Of a DNA stretch of 64,000 bases, positions 7,815-15,986 are shown piece by piece. A program made the position numbers and the translations under genes. Source of the stretch: Yanshouia hominis. Its GTDB lineage: Bacteria > Bacillota > Clostridia > Oscillospirales > Ruminococcaceae. Position 1 is the stretch's first letter, and the number at the start of each line of letters is the position of its first letter. The notes under the pieces are model-generated. The model searched no databases and was not told the DNA's origin. It worked only from the letters and a program-made list of their open reading frames with translations. The DNA lies in NCBI GenBank assembly GCA_014385025.1, contig JACRTB010000003.1, positions 124,001 to 188,000 on the forward strand. Reading direction: 5' to 3'.

Positions 7815-8708
7815 GTGAATTGGAACACTCTGCGCTATGTGGTGGAAATCGCGGAGCAAAAAAGTTTTTCTAAGGCGGCGCGGAAGCTCTATCTCGCCCA
7901 GCCGTCGCTGAGTCAGAGCATCCGCGCGCTTGAGCAGGAGCTGGGAACACCGCTGTTTGACCGCACGCGGTCTCCCCTGAGACTGACCTATGCGGGGGAG
8001 CTGTTTGCCAAATGGGCAAAGGAAAGCCTGCGTTCACAGGAACAGACGGTCCGGCGCATTGCCGATGTTGCGGAAGGCGTTCGCACGCGGCTGGTGGTGG
8101 GGGTTTCCTTTTCGCGCAGCGCCTATCTTTTTCCGGGCGTGATGGCGCAGTTCCGCCGGGAAAGGCCAAATTGCTCGGTCATTTTAGTCGAGCGGCCCAC
8201 CAGCCTTCTGTCTCAGGAGGATAATCTTGACCTGCTGATTGACGTTCCCCATGATGAATCTCTGCTTGATACCAGCGTCCTTTTGGCCGAAGAACGTTTG
8301 CTGCTGGCCGTGCCGCCGAATCTTGCCGGTTCCGTGCGGCCGTCCGGCGGGGACTTCCCGTCCGTTTCCCTCGCTGATTTTTCGGATCAGCCCTTTGTCC
8401 TGCTCTCTGAGGATCAGATGCTGCGGCAAATCTGCTTTTCTCTCTGTGCGCAGGAGGGCTTTGTTCCACAGATTGCGCTCGAGTGCCGCAGCCTGCAGAC
8501 CGCCCACGCGATGGCGGAGGCGGGAGTGGGGGTCACACTGGTCCCGGAGCTTTTTGTCCGCCACGCAGTCCGTGACAGGACGATGTGCTACTGTGTGATG
8601 CAGGGGCACCCGGCGGTGCGCAAACTTGCCGTCACCTACCGCAGTGACCGCTATCTCAGTGAGGATGCGCGAATTTTGATCGGGTTGCTGCAAAAGCTGC
8701 TGCGTTGA
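7815..8708 (+). CDS. LysR-family transcriptional regulator
   Basis: 297-residue LysR-type regulator. The N-terminal winged helix-turn-helix is textbook (FSKAARKLYLAQPSLSQSIR, about residues 17-36), and the periplasmic-binding-like effector domain spans about 90-295. The start is GTG 7815 with AAGGGGG at 7800-7806. Ligand and targets are unknown; candidates are the divergent small ORF and the MATE transporter 75 bases downstream in the same direction. The effector domain belongs to the CysB/CynR-like set that senses small metabolites. Confidence 0.92.
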   Translation: MNWNTLRYVVEIAEQKSFSKAARKLYLAQPSLSQSIRALEQELGTPLFDRTRSPLRLTYAGELFAKWAKESLRSQEQTVRRIADVAEGVRTRLVVGVSFSRSAYLFPGVMAQFRRERPNCSVILVERPTSLLSQEDNLDLLIDVPHDESLLDTSVLLAEERLLLAVPPNLAGSVRPSGGDFPSVSLADFSDQPFVLLSEDQMLRQICFSLCAQEGFVPQIALECRSLQTAHAMAEAGVGVTLVPELFVRHAVRDRTMCYCVMQGHPAVRKLAVTYRSDRYLSEDARILIGLLQKLLR

Positions 8709-8783
8709 TTTTGCATCTTGCGGCGGGCGCAAATTTGAAGTATGCTGAAACAATACGGGCATGACGGCGAAAGGGATGAGAAA

Positions 8784-10130
8784 ATGGCACAATCCTATAC
8801 GGCGCTGACCACCGGCAGGGTTCCGGGGCAGCTCATCCGCTACGCGGTCCCGGTGGTGCTCACCAGCCTGATGCAGGCGCTTTACAATCTGGTCGATATG
8901 CTGATTGTCAGCCGAATGCTCGGCCCGGCAGGGGCCTCGGCGGTCAACAATTCCTCTCAGGCCATGCTGGTTCTGACGCAGATTGCAATCGGGCTTTCCA
9001 ACGGAGGCAACGTGCTGATCGGGCAATATTTCGGGGCGGGGGATGAGCGACGCCGGCAGGAGACGACCGGCAGCTTTTTCAGCCTTTTCGCGCTGCTGGG
9101 GCTGCTTTTCTCGGTGCTGGCCTGCGCCTTTTCCCGGAGCTTTCTCGTCTTTATGGGGGCGCCCGCCCTTGAGGAGGCGGCGGCCTACCTCGGGATTTCC
9201 ACGCTGGGCCTCTTCTTTATTTTCGGCTATAATGCGCTGGCTTCGGCGCTGCGGGCGGTGGGAAATTCCAGAGCGCCGATGCGCTTTGTCATGATTTCCA
9301 CCGGGCTGAACGTCCTGCTGGATCTGCTCTTTGTCGGTCCATTCGGCTGGGGAACAGCGGGCGCGGCCGCTGCGACGGTTTTTTCACAGGGTTTGGCCTT
9401 TCTGCTGGCGCTTTTTTATCTGCTGCGCGCCGGGAATCTCTTTTCCTTTTGCCGCGGAAACCTGCGAATGCGCAGAAAATACATTCTTTTGATTTTCAAA
9501 GTCGGCGTCCCCTGCGCGGTGCAGATGACGGTGGCCGGAATTTCATGGCTGACCGTAACCTATCTCATCAACCGGTATGGAGTAGTCTATTCGGCGGGAA
9601 ATGGCTTCGCTGTCAAAATCAAGGACCTTTCGATGATGTTTATCACCGCGATGGGCACCGCCGCCTCCTCAATGATCGCGCAGAATCTGGGCGCTGGCCT
9701 TTACGAACGGGCCCGGGAGATTCTTTACACCGCGATGAAGCTGGCCGCGGCCTCCGCGGTGGTCATGACGCTTCTCATTGAGCTGACCGCTCCGCTGCTC
9801 ATCGGCATCTTCACCCCCGACCCGGAGGTGATCGCCGCGGGCGCGCTGAATCTGCGAATCGAGGTGCTCGGACAGGTTTTCTATGCGATCTTCATCAGCT
9901 ATCATGCCCTGATGATCGGGGCGGGGCACACCTGGTGCGTTTTTGGCTCTTCGTTTGCCAACTGCATTCTTTTTCGCGTGGTGCTGGCAGTCTCTTTCGA
10001 GCATTTTTTCGGAATTGTCGGCGTTTTTGCCGCCTGTGCCATTGCCCCTTCGATCTCGGTGCCAATCGGAATGCTCTATACCCACTCGAATCGCTGGAGG
10101 CGCTCGCTGGTGGAAGAAGAACAGATGTGA
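8784..10130 (+). CDS. MATE-family multidrug efflux transporter
   Basis: 448-residue integral membrane protein with about 12 predicted helices and two MatE domains (about 15-180 and 240-400). Family hallmarks are VPVVLTSLMQALYNLVDMLIVSRML in outline near the N terminus and GVPCAVQMTVAGISW at the start of the second half. MATE proteins export cationic drugs or metabolites using Na+ or H+ gradients. I chose ATG 8784 (GGGATGAGAAA upstream); the more distal ATG 8742 lacks a ribosome binding site. It lies just downstream of the LysR gene, which may regulate it. Confidence 0.92.
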   Translation: MAQSYTALTTGRVPGQLIRYAVPVVLTSLMQALYNLVDMLIVSRMLGPAGASAVNNSSQAMLVLTQIAIGLSNGGNVLIGQYFGAGDERRRQETTGSFFSLFALLGLLFSVLACAFSRSFLVFMGAPALEEAAAYLGISTLGLFFIFGYNALASALRAVGNSRAPMRFVMISTGLNVLLDLLFVGPFGWGTAGAAAATVFSQGLAFLLALFYLLRAGNLFSFCRGNLRMRRKYILLIFKVGVPCAVQMTVAGISWLTVTYLINRYGVVYSAGNGFAVKIKDLSMMFITAMGTAASSMIAQNLGAGLYERAREILYTAMKLAAASAVVMTLLIELTAPLLIGIFTPDPEVIAAGALNLRIEVLGQVFYAIFISYHALMIGAGHTWCVFGSSFANCILFRVVLAVSFEHFFGIVGVFAACAIAPSISVPIGMLYTHSNRWRRSLVEEEQM

Positions 10131-10465
10131 CTTCCGCGCTTACAAGGCGCCGCCGCAGCTTTATCAGGACTCGGCAGAAAGTCCGCGCTGAATGACACGT
10201 GCGTTTCATTCGCCGTTTTTGCGAAGGCGGCGGACCATGCCCGTCCGCCCCCGCCTGTCCGCCCCCGCCTGTCCGGCGCCCGGCGTGCTCGAACGGCGGG
10301 CGGCACCTCCCTCCTTGCTTTGCCGCCCGGGGCGGGTACCGCAGGACGCAGCGGCGCGCGGGAGGGTGAGTACTATGATATTTTAACGGCTGCCGCACTG
10401 CACAGCGGCGCGCGGGAGGGCGAGCGCGTGTATCCTGCCGCCCAACACACATCTGCAAAAGCGTC
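10131..10465. other. GC-rich intergenic region with short repeats
   Basis: No gene is supported. The region holds a direct repeat of CGCCCCCGCCTGTC (about 10249-10276) and two copies of CAGCGGCGCGCGGGAGGG about 55 bases apart (about 10349 and 10404). It looks like degenerate intergenic sequence rather than a known element. Confidence 0.5.
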
Positions 10466-10470
10466 GTTAA

Positions 10471-10502
10471 AAAACGGCATGACCACAGGTCATGCCGTTT
10501 TT
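10471..10502. terminator. Bidirectional intrinsic terminator
   Basis: A 14-bp perfect stem AAAACGGCATGACC (10471-10484) pairs with 10489-10502 and has T runs on either strand. It terminates the minus-strand secreted protein gene. Confidence 0.9.
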
Positions 10503-10522
10503 TTGGAAGTGTGGGCTTTTGG

Positions 10523-11728
10523 TTACAGGAGCGGGAGATCCGAAATGACGTACCTGCCGAGAATTTTGGTGCGGATAGCGAACGCACCTTCAAATTCGTC
10601 GTATTTGGCGCTGACCGCTTCAAGGGCGCCCTCCTGATTGACCTTGTAGAGATGGGCGCCTTCGTCAGCCGCAAGGAAGAGGGTGCCGGTTTTATTGAAA
10701 GCGGCGCCGTTGCCGTAGAAGAAGCTGAGGCTGGCTTCCGGGTAAAGATCGGCGATTTCAGCGTCAAAATCGCTGGAAACCGCAAGCAGCAGCTTGCTCT
10801 GGCCCACGGTGTTGACGGTAAAGTAGCTGTCCCGGTCCGCTTCAAAGGTGAATTCCTCATCGGGGTCTCCCGTGAAGCCCTCGCCCTCCTCAAAGATCTG
10901 GGGCTCATTGGTGATGACCGGTTCCGAGGCGCGGGGATAGGAAAGCTCGAGACTGACCTCAAGTTCCATCTCGTCATAGTCGAAGCTGCCGTTCTTGCGC
11001 AGCTGGATCGTTCCGGTCAGATCGTTGACATCCATCGTGTCGCTTTCCTTGAGGCTGACGGCCACAAAATAGAGGTATTTCTGATCGAGGGGTACGCCGG
11101 AGGCCTTTTTCTTCTCGATTTCAACCGTTCCGACATACTTGCCGCCGTTGTCCCATTTGGCCTTGATCTTGACGCCGTCCACCGCGTCCGATTCGTGCAC
11201 GTAGCGGAAGTCGGCGGCGATCAGGCCGGCAAGCGTTTCGTCCGCTTTCTGAAAAGCGGACTGGGCGGCGGTCAGTGCCTCGAGCCGCTCTGCGGTCAGG
11301 CGGTCGGCGGCCTGCGATTCGGCGCGGGCGTTCAGAAGCACGAAATCGCCTTCCTCCGCGAGCGATTCGGCGGCCTTCAGAACGGCCGACTTGTCGGCCG
11401 CGTTTTCCACTGCCTCGTCGTACTTTGTCTGAGCCTGCTGCAGCGCGGCTTTCCGCTCGGCGAGAAGGGCCTCGGCCACTGCGATTTCCTCGCTCGATCC
11501 ATTGACGCCTGCGCTGTTGAGCAGCGGGTAATAGACGGTTTCTCCGTAGGCAATCCGGTCAGCCGGCGCGGACAGATCGACCGCGGAAAGGTCGTCGTCA
11601 TACTGGTAGGCGCTTGCGCCGATCGAGCCGATGGAGTAGAGAACCTCCTCGTCGTTTTTTGCCAGAGCGGCGTTTCCCATGCTGATGGCCATTGCGGCTG
11701 CAAGGCCAAATGCAAAAATTCTTTTCAT
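10523..11728 (-). CDS. Secreted acidic protein, divergent member of a three-gene local family
   Basis: 401-residue exported protein. Residues 1-23 form a signal peptide cleaved after an ALA-type site. A mature N-terminal domain (about 24-75) is followed by an alpha-helical, Ala/Glu-rich coiled-coil-like insert (about 78-160). The C-terminal half (about 170-400) is homologous to the proteins at 22515 and 24387: all share FTV..GQ.K.LL near residue 300, GNGA.FN.TG near 340 and a C-terminal LG.YV.SD motif. It lacks the Pro-rich NPGTG tail of the other two. Function is unknown; a cell-surface or envelope protein is inferred from export and acidity. GGAGGAATGCATCCT precedes ATG 11728. Confidence 0.8.
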   Translation of the reverse strand: MKRIFAFGLAAAMAISMGNAALAKNDEEVLYSIGSIGASAYQYDDDLSAVDLSAPADRIAYGETVYYPLLNSAGVNGSSEEIAVAEALLAERKAALQQAQTKYDEAVENAADKSAVLKAAESLAEEGDFVLLNARAESQAADRLTAERLEALTAAQSAFQKADETLAGLIAADFRYVHESDAVDGVKIKAKWDNGGKYVGTVEIEKKKASGVPLDQKYLYFVAVSLKESDTMDVNDLTGTIQLRKNGSFDYDEMELEVSLELSYPRASEPVITNEPQIFEEGEGFTGDPDEEFTFEADRDSYFTVNTVGQSKLLLAVSSDFDAEIADLYPEASLSFFYGNGAAFNKTGTLFLAADEGAHLYKVNQEGALEAVSAKYDEFEGAFAIRTKILGRYVISDLPLL

Positions 11729-11949
11729 AGGATGCATTCCTCCAAAGCGGTTCATAGCGGGGCGGATGGTTCCGTCGAGGGGCGCCGGATGCGCCCCGCC
11801 CATGATGTCCGGCGTGGGAAGCGGAGCTGTCCCTCGCCGCTGCCCGGCGGGTTCAGAACATGAGTGCCCCGGCGGCTTCATTTTATTGCTGATGTGTTTT
11901 TGGCAGGACAGCGAGATGATGGAAGAGAAATTTCCGCCGGGTGGGCTGA

Positions 11950-11979
11950 TTGACACCGCTTCGCAGCCTGTGGTATGAT
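11950..11979 (+). promoter_or_regulatory. Sigma-A promoter of the HAD phosphatase gene
   Basis: TTGACA (11950-11955), an 18-base spacer and TATGAT (11974-11979), 46 bases before the start codon. The rest of the gap 11729-11949 shows only GC-rich sequence. Confidence 0.65.
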
Positions 11980-12025
11980 TTTTTGAGAAAAACAGGGAAA
12001 CAGTCCCGGAAAGAGAAGAAACTGC

Positions 12026-12868
12026 ATGGATTCCATTCGCTTGATCGCGCTCGACCTCGACAACACCACTCTGAACGGCGAGAGCCGGCTGGCCCCCAGA
12101 ACGAGGGATGCCATCGAGCGGGCGCTTTCCTTGGGCGTGGAGGTTGTCATCGCCAGCGGACGTTCGAGGCGTTCGCTGCCGCGGGATGTGCTTTCAATCA
12201 AAGGGCTGCGCTATGCGGTCACCTCCAACGGCGCGGCGGTCTACGACCTGCGGCGGGACTGCGCCATACACAGGCTCGTCCTCCCGGCGCACGCGGCCGG
12301 GCTGTTAATGGAACGGGTTGACCCCGCATTTGAGCTTCAGGCGTTTATTGACGGACAGGGATATGCCTCCGAACGGTATCTGGCGGACCCGGGCGCCTAT
12401 TCTCCCAAAAGCGCCGTCAGCGTGGAGTACCTGAAAAGGACCCGCAGGGCGGTCGCGGATATGCGCGGCTTCGTGCGTGAGCACCGCGGTGAACTGGATA
12501 TGCTTGATCTGGTGCTCCCCGGCGGCGTGGAGCGGGAACCGATTATTGAGAGGCTGAAAAAGGAGATTCCCGGAGTTTATGTTACCGCCTCGATGAGACA
12601 TCTGATCGAGATTGTCCACCGGGACTGCGGCAAGCGCGCGGGCGTCGCTTGGCTGGGCGGACAGCTGGGCCTTATTCCCCGCCAGATCGCGGCCTTCGGA
12701 GACGCCGAAAACGACCGCGAGATGCTCGAATATGCGGGGCTTGGCTGCGCGGTGGAAAACGCTGAACCGGCGGTGCGGGCGGCGGCGGATTTGATCGTTC
12801 CCTCCAATCTCGAGGATGGGGTCGCATGGGGAATTGAAAAAATCCTGGACGGCTCGGAAAGAGGATAA
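12026..12868 (+). CDS. Cof-type HAD-superfamily phosphatase
   Basis: 280-residue cytosolic hydrolase of the Cof/YbjI branch of the HAD superfamily, which dephosphorylates sugar phosphates, nucleotides or cofactors. The nucleophile motif DLDNTTL (about residues 10-16) gives the catalytic Asp pair DxD, motif II is ASGR near 46, and motif IV is GDAENDREML near 228. A C2B-type cap occupies about 85-190. One change is notable: the usual DLDGTL is DLDNTT. The gene has its own promoter and a strong terminator, so it is monocistronic. The substrate cannot be deduced. Confidence 0.9.
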   Translation: MDSIRLIALDLDNTTLNGESRLAPRTRDAIERALSLGVEVVIASGRSRRSLPRDVLSIKGLRYAVTSNGAAVYDLRRDCAIHRLVLPAHAAGLLMERVDPAFELQAFIDGQGYASERYLADPGAYSPKSAVSVEYLKRTRRAVADMRGFVREHRGELDMLDLVLPGGVEREPIIERLKKEIPGVYVTASMRHLIEIVHRDCGKRAGVAWLGGQLGLIPRQIAAFGDAENDREMLEYAGLGCAVENAEPAVRAAADLIVPSNLEDGVAWGIEKILDGSERG

Positions 12869-12869
12869 T

Positions 12870-12908
12870 CGAAAAGAGCGGCCGCGTTCAACGCGGCCGC
12901 TCTTTTCG
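12870..12908 (+). terminator. Intrinsic terminator after the HAD gene
   Basis: An 18-bp perfect stem (12870-12887 with 12891-12908) begins directly after the stop codon and ends in TCTTTTC. The following 200 bases to 13114 show nothing recognisable. Confidence 0.8.
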
Positions 12909-13114
12909 GGAAACTGCAAAAGGATATTTCAGATCGCCCGCGTCCGGCCCGGGTCCGCGGCCGGGAAGCTTCCTCCCGCTTTTTGCAATGCCCGGTTCCG
13001 CCGGATTCGCGGACAGCTTAATCCGGCCGCGCGGCAGGTTTGCGTCCGGCCGGCCGAGAGACCGCTGTTGATTGCCGCAAGCCGCGGTTTGCTTGTCATT
13101 TCCGAAAGGAGCGT

Positions 13115-13639
13115 TCAGGAATAAAAGAGCCACCGGACGGTCAGGGCGCTCATCAGAAATCCAGTCAGATCCGCGAAAAGCGCTGCGGGCAGGGTGTGAC
13201 GGGTCCGGCGGATGGAGGCCGCCCCATAATAGACGGCGATGGTGTAAAAGGTGGTTTCGGTCGAGCCTTCCATCACCGAGGCGATCCGTCCGATCATGCT
13301 GTCCGGACCGAAGCGGGTGAGCAGATCCTGAAAGATTACCAGCGCGCCGCTGCCGGAGATGGGGCGCAGCAAAGCGAGCGGCACCACTTCCCCGGGGATC
13401 AGGAGCAGGCGCGCAAGGGGGGCGGCTGCCGCCGTCAGGAGGTCGAGCGCGCCGGACGCCCGGAAGATTCCGATCGAAAGGATGAGTGCCACCAGGGAAG
13501 GCAGAATGTCAAACGCGGTGCCGATTCCCTCCCGCGCCCCCTCGAGGAAGCAGTCAAAGACATTGATCCCGCGCAGCCAGCCGGCCAGCAGGATCAAAAA
13601 GATCACCGATGGGATCGCCCAGTCCCCGAGGGCGCTCAT
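13115..13639 (-). CDS. spmB: Spore maturation protein B
   Basis: 174-residue membrane protein with four to five hydrophobic segments, the usual size for SpmB. Features include a GAxVxxxDxxPxLV-like loop (FDILPSLVALILSIGIFRASGALD) and PISGSGAL, which belong to the nucleoside recognition (Gate) domain shared with SpmA. SpmA and SpmB are needed for full dehydration of the spore core in Bacillus and Clostridium. ATG 13639 overlaps the spmA stop (ATGA), so the two are coupled. Presence of the pair is strong evidence that the organism makes endospores. Confidence 0.93.
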   Translation of the reverse strand: MSALGDWAIPSVIFLILLAGWLRGINVFDCFLEGAREGIGTAFDILPSLVALILSIGIFRASGALDLLTAAAAPLARLLLIPGEVVPLALLRPISGSGALVIFQDLLTRFGPDSMIGRIASVMEGSTETTFYTIAVYYGAASIRRTRHTLPAALFADLTGFLMSALTVRWLFYS

Positions 13640-14220
13640 CGTTTTGCCCTCCGGCCGGCGAGCAGCTTCGCCATGACAATTCCGCAGACCACCGAGACGG
13701 CCGAGGCGATCCATACGCTCGGGAGGATATCGAGCGGATGTTCGCACCCGGCCGCACTGCGCAGCATCGCTGTGGTGGTCGGAATCAGCTGGAGGGATGC
13801 GGTATTCATCACGACGAAAAGGGCCATGTTGTCGGTGGCGGCATTGTGGGCGCGCTCCTCTTTTTTAAGCTCTTTCATTGCAGTGATGCCCAATGGAGTC
13901 GCGGCATTGCCCAAGCCGAGCAGGTTGGCGGTCAGATTCATGGTGATGGCACGCATCGCCGCGCCGCCGGTGTCGATTCCCCGGAACAGGCGGCGGGTCA
14001 GGGGAGCGAAGGCGCGGGCTGCCGCGCGGGTCAGCCCGGACTGCTCCGCAACCTTCATCATCCCTCCCCAAAGGCAGAAGTTTCCGAGCAGAGAAAGGGT
14101 GAGGCGGACTGCTTCCCCGGACTGCTCGATTGCGGCCTGAGACACCTGCGGCATTCTTCCGGTCAGTCCGCCCAGCAGGATTCCCGAGAGGATCATGCCG
14201 CAGAACAGGATGGTCATCAT
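13636..14220 (-). CDS. spmA: Spore maturation protein A
   Basis: 194-residue membrane protein with a Gate domain and the conserved stretch NLTANLLGLGNAATPLGI (about residues 92-109) typical of SpmA. It partners with SpmB in the spore membrane and promotes core dehydration and heat resistance. It is the first gene of a two-gene operon that begins just downstream of a candidate sigma-E promoter at 14243-14272. Start ATG 14220 follows GGGAGTGACGGAAT; the next codon is also ATG. Confidence 0.93.
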   Translation of the reverse strand: MMTILFCGMILSGILLGGLTGRMPQVSQAAIEQSGEAVRLTLSLLGNFCLWGGMMKVAEQSGLTRAAARAFAPLTRRLFRGIDTGGAAMRAITMNLTANLLGLGNAATPLGITAMKELKKEERAHNAATDNMALFVVMNTASLQLIPTTTAMLRSAAGCEHPLDILPSVWIASAVSVVCGIVMAKLLAGRRAKR

Positions 14221-14242
14221 ATTCCGTCACTCCCTTCCCTCC

Positions 14243-14272
14243 TACCTTATGAGAAAAAATGGGGAAAGATTC
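14243..14272 (-). promoter_or_regulatory. Candidate sigma-E promoter of spmAB
   Basis: On the minus strand GAATCTT (14272-14266), 14 bases, then CATAAGGT (14251-14244). The B. subtilis sigma-E consensus is GHATATT-N13/14-CATACAHT, and spmAB is a mother-cell sigma-E operon there. The match is good but the leader would be only about 16 bases. Confidence 0.45.
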
Positions 14273-14346
14273 CTGCCGTTTTCTCCTCAATCTGTGGAAA
14301 AAACGGAAAAATCAAAAAATTTTTACAAATTTTAACATTGAAATTC

Positions 14347-14375
14347 TTTACAAACCACTGCAAATCCGTTATACT
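14347..14375 (+). promoter_or_regulatory. Sigma-A promoter of the AbrB-type gene
   Basis: TTTACA (14347-14352), exactly 17 bases, TATACT (14370-14375), within an A+T-rich stretch 75 bases upstream of the start codon. Confidence 0.7.
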
Positions 14376-14449
14376 ACAAATACCAACAGGACATCCTTGG
14401 AAAAAAGGATGGGATATGGAGAGTACAGAGAGAGGAAAAGGGGAACGTT

Positions 14450-14707
14450 ATGAAAGCGACCGGAATTGTGCGAAAAATTGATGACCTCGGGCGGATTGTG
14501 CTGCCGATTGAACTGAGGAAAACACTGGGAATTTCCGAGCGGGACGCCTTGGAAATATATGTGGACCAGAGCAGCATCGTATTGAAAAAATATGAGCCCT
14601 GCTGTGTTTTCTGCGGCGAAACCGACCAGATGACCACTTACAAGGGAAAGAACGTCTGCGTTCACTGTGCCGCCGATCTTGGCGCCGAGGCTGCCAGAAA
14701 GCGCTGA
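14450..14707 (+). CDS. AbrB/SpoVT-family transition-state regulator with zinc knuckle
   Basis: 85-residue DNA-binding protein. Residues 1-50 are a swapped-hairpin AbrB domain (ATGIVRKIDDLGRIVLPIEL, residues 3-22) nearly identical to AbrB and SpoVT. Residues 51-75 carry two CxxC pairs (CVFC and CVHC) that should bind zinc, an arrangement found in clostridial Abh-like proteins. Such regulators control the switch from growth to stationary phase and sporulation. It has a promoter, AGAGGAAAAGGGG as ribosome binding site and a terminator, so it is transcribed alone. It is likely a regulator of sporulation or surface genes; targets are unknown. Confidence 0.92.
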   Translation: MKATGIVRKIDDLGRIVLPIELRKTLGISERDALEIYVDQSSIVLKKYEPCCVFCGETDQMTTYKGKNVCVHCAADLGAEAARKR

Positions 14708-14779
14708 GAATATCTTCGGCGCGGGATGGCGTTTCGTTTCGGTACGGCAAAAACCGCCGCGGGAGGGCGGCGGTTTCAA

Positions 14780-14808
14780 AAAAAAGACAGGCACTGCCTG
14801 TCTTTTTT
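14780..14808. terminator. Bidirectional intrinsic terminator
   Basis: AAAAAAGACAGGC (from 14780) pairs with GCCTGTCTTTTTT (to 14808), with A and T runs on both sides. It serves the AbrB-type gene on plus and the small membrane peptide gene on minus. Confidence 0.85.
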
Positions 14809-14832
14809 GTCGTGGGGGAAAAAGGGGGGCGG

Positions 14833-14985
14833 TTACCGTTTGCGGAAATAAAGGGCGAGCAGCACCGCCGCGGCGCACACCGCGGCGCAGAGCAGCACCG
14901 TCATAACAGGGAAACGGGAGGTAATGAAGACGGCGGTGGGTCCGTCCGCTCCGCCGATGATACCGACTGAGCTGGCCTGATTCAT
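14833..14985 (-). CDS. 50-residue GIIGGADGPT membrane peptide
   Basis: 50-residue peptide with VGIIGGADGPTAVF (residues 7-20) and one transmembrane helix (about 28-45) ending in a basic tail. GGADGPT is a signature of the beta subunit of Na+-translocating carboxylic acid decarboxylases (OadB/MmdD), where it lies in the ion path, yet here it stands in a protein one-eighth the size. Similar stand-alone peptides are, to my knowledge, often annotated in Clostridia as decarboxylase subunit beta without evidence. ATG 14985 has AAAGGAGG nine bases upstream. It follows the PHP phosphatase gene by 19 bases and probably shares its transcript. Confidence 0.75.
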   Translation of the reverse strand: MNQASSVGIIGGADGPTAVFITSRFPVMTVLLCAAVCAAAVLLALYFRKR

Positions 14986-15004
14986 AAAAATTCCTCCTTT
15001 CAGG

Positions 15005-15805
15005 TCAAATTGGGAAGGCCGCGGCGCGGCGCCGCGAGAAGGACGCCTGATAGCGGAAGCCCGCCGCGCGCAGCAGCTCAAGCCCTTCGCGGATTCCGCC
15101 GCCCACATGCGCGCAGCGGTGCGCGTCCGAGCCGAGCGTGACAAATTCACCGCCGCATTCCCGGAACAGGCGAAGCTCCCAAAGCCCGGGACTGGTCCGC
15201 CCGCCGGGGGAGCGGACCAGTCCCGAGGTATTGAGCTCCAGGGCCTTGCCCCCGTGGGCGAGACCGGTGAAGATTTCACGGAGCTTTTCCTCGAAGCAGG
15301 CGATGGGCGGAGTGTCCGTGTATCCCAGATAGCGGTAGGGATAGGTCAGGTGGGCCAGAATGTCAAAGCCGCCCCAGCGGGTCATTTCGAGCAGCTCGTC
15401 AAAGTAGCGGTCCAGAAGCATCCGCGGGTCGGCGCCGGCATCCTGCAAAAAATAAAAATCCTCGGTTTCGCGCAGATTGTGAAGGGAGCCGATCACCAGA
15501 TCATAGGAGAAACGGCCCAGCACATCCGCGGCGTGCTGCAAATCGTGCAGCGGCTGCCCCAGTTCGATTCCGGCCAGCAGGGTCAGCTTCCCCTGAAAGG
15601 CGGCGCGGTTCTTTGAAATTTCCTCCATTGAGCCGGAAAGACGTTCCTCCCAATCCGGGACGCATTGAAGGCCCAGATCGCAATGGTCGGTAACGGCCAG
15701 GGCGTGCAGGCCGCGTGAGACGGCCGCCTCAGCCAGCGCTTCAATGGGCTCGCTGCCGTCAAAGGAATGGTGGGAATGGGTATGGTGGTCAAACAGCATT
15801 TGCAT
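15005..15805 (-). CDS. PHP-family histidinol-phosphatase-like hydrolase
   Basis: 266-residue metal-dependent phosphoesterase of the PHP superfamily. The N-terminal DHHTHSHHSFDG (residues 6-17) provides metal ligands, with further ligands in AVTDHCD (about 37-43), GIEL (about 79), GSLHN and the C-terminal GSDAH (about 225). Length and motifs match HisK-type histidinol phosphatases, which perform the penultimate step of histidine synthesis, but related PHP enzymes dephosphorylate other small substrates. No other his genes are in the window. A promoter lies at 15883-15912, and the small GADGPT gene follows on the same strand. Confidence 0.85.
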   Translation of the reverse strand: MQMLFDHHTHSHHSFDGSEPIEALAEAAVSRGLHALAVTDHCDLGLQCVPDWEERLSGSMEEISKNRAAFQGKLTLLAGIELGQPLHDLQHAADVLGRFSYDLVIGSLHNLRETEDFYFLQDAGADPRMLLDRYFDELLEMTRWGGFDILAHLTYPYRYLGYTDTPPIACFEEKLREIFTGLAHGGKALELNTSGLVRSPGGRTSPGLWELRLFRECGGEFVTLGSDAHRCAHVGGGIREGLELLRAAGFRYQASFSRRRAAAFPI

Positions 15806-15882
15806 ATTTCATCCTTACAGCCGGCTGCCGTATGCCGCAAAAAATTCTGGAAGTTTCAGTCGCAGCCCGGTTTAATGCCTGC

Positions 15883-15912
15883 ATTATAGCATGAAATTTC
15901 GACCGATTGCAA
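15883..15912 (-). promoter_or_regulatory. Sigma-A promoter of the PHP hydrolase gene
   Basis: Minus strand TTGCAA (15912-15907), 18 bases, TATAAT (15888-15883), about 78 bases upstream of ATG 15805. Confidence 0.6.
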
Positions 15913-15986
15913 GAAATTGATTGATTTTAGGCGGCATCTATGCGAAAATAAAACGATAATGAGAAATTAAAGCAGGAGGGGCTTGA

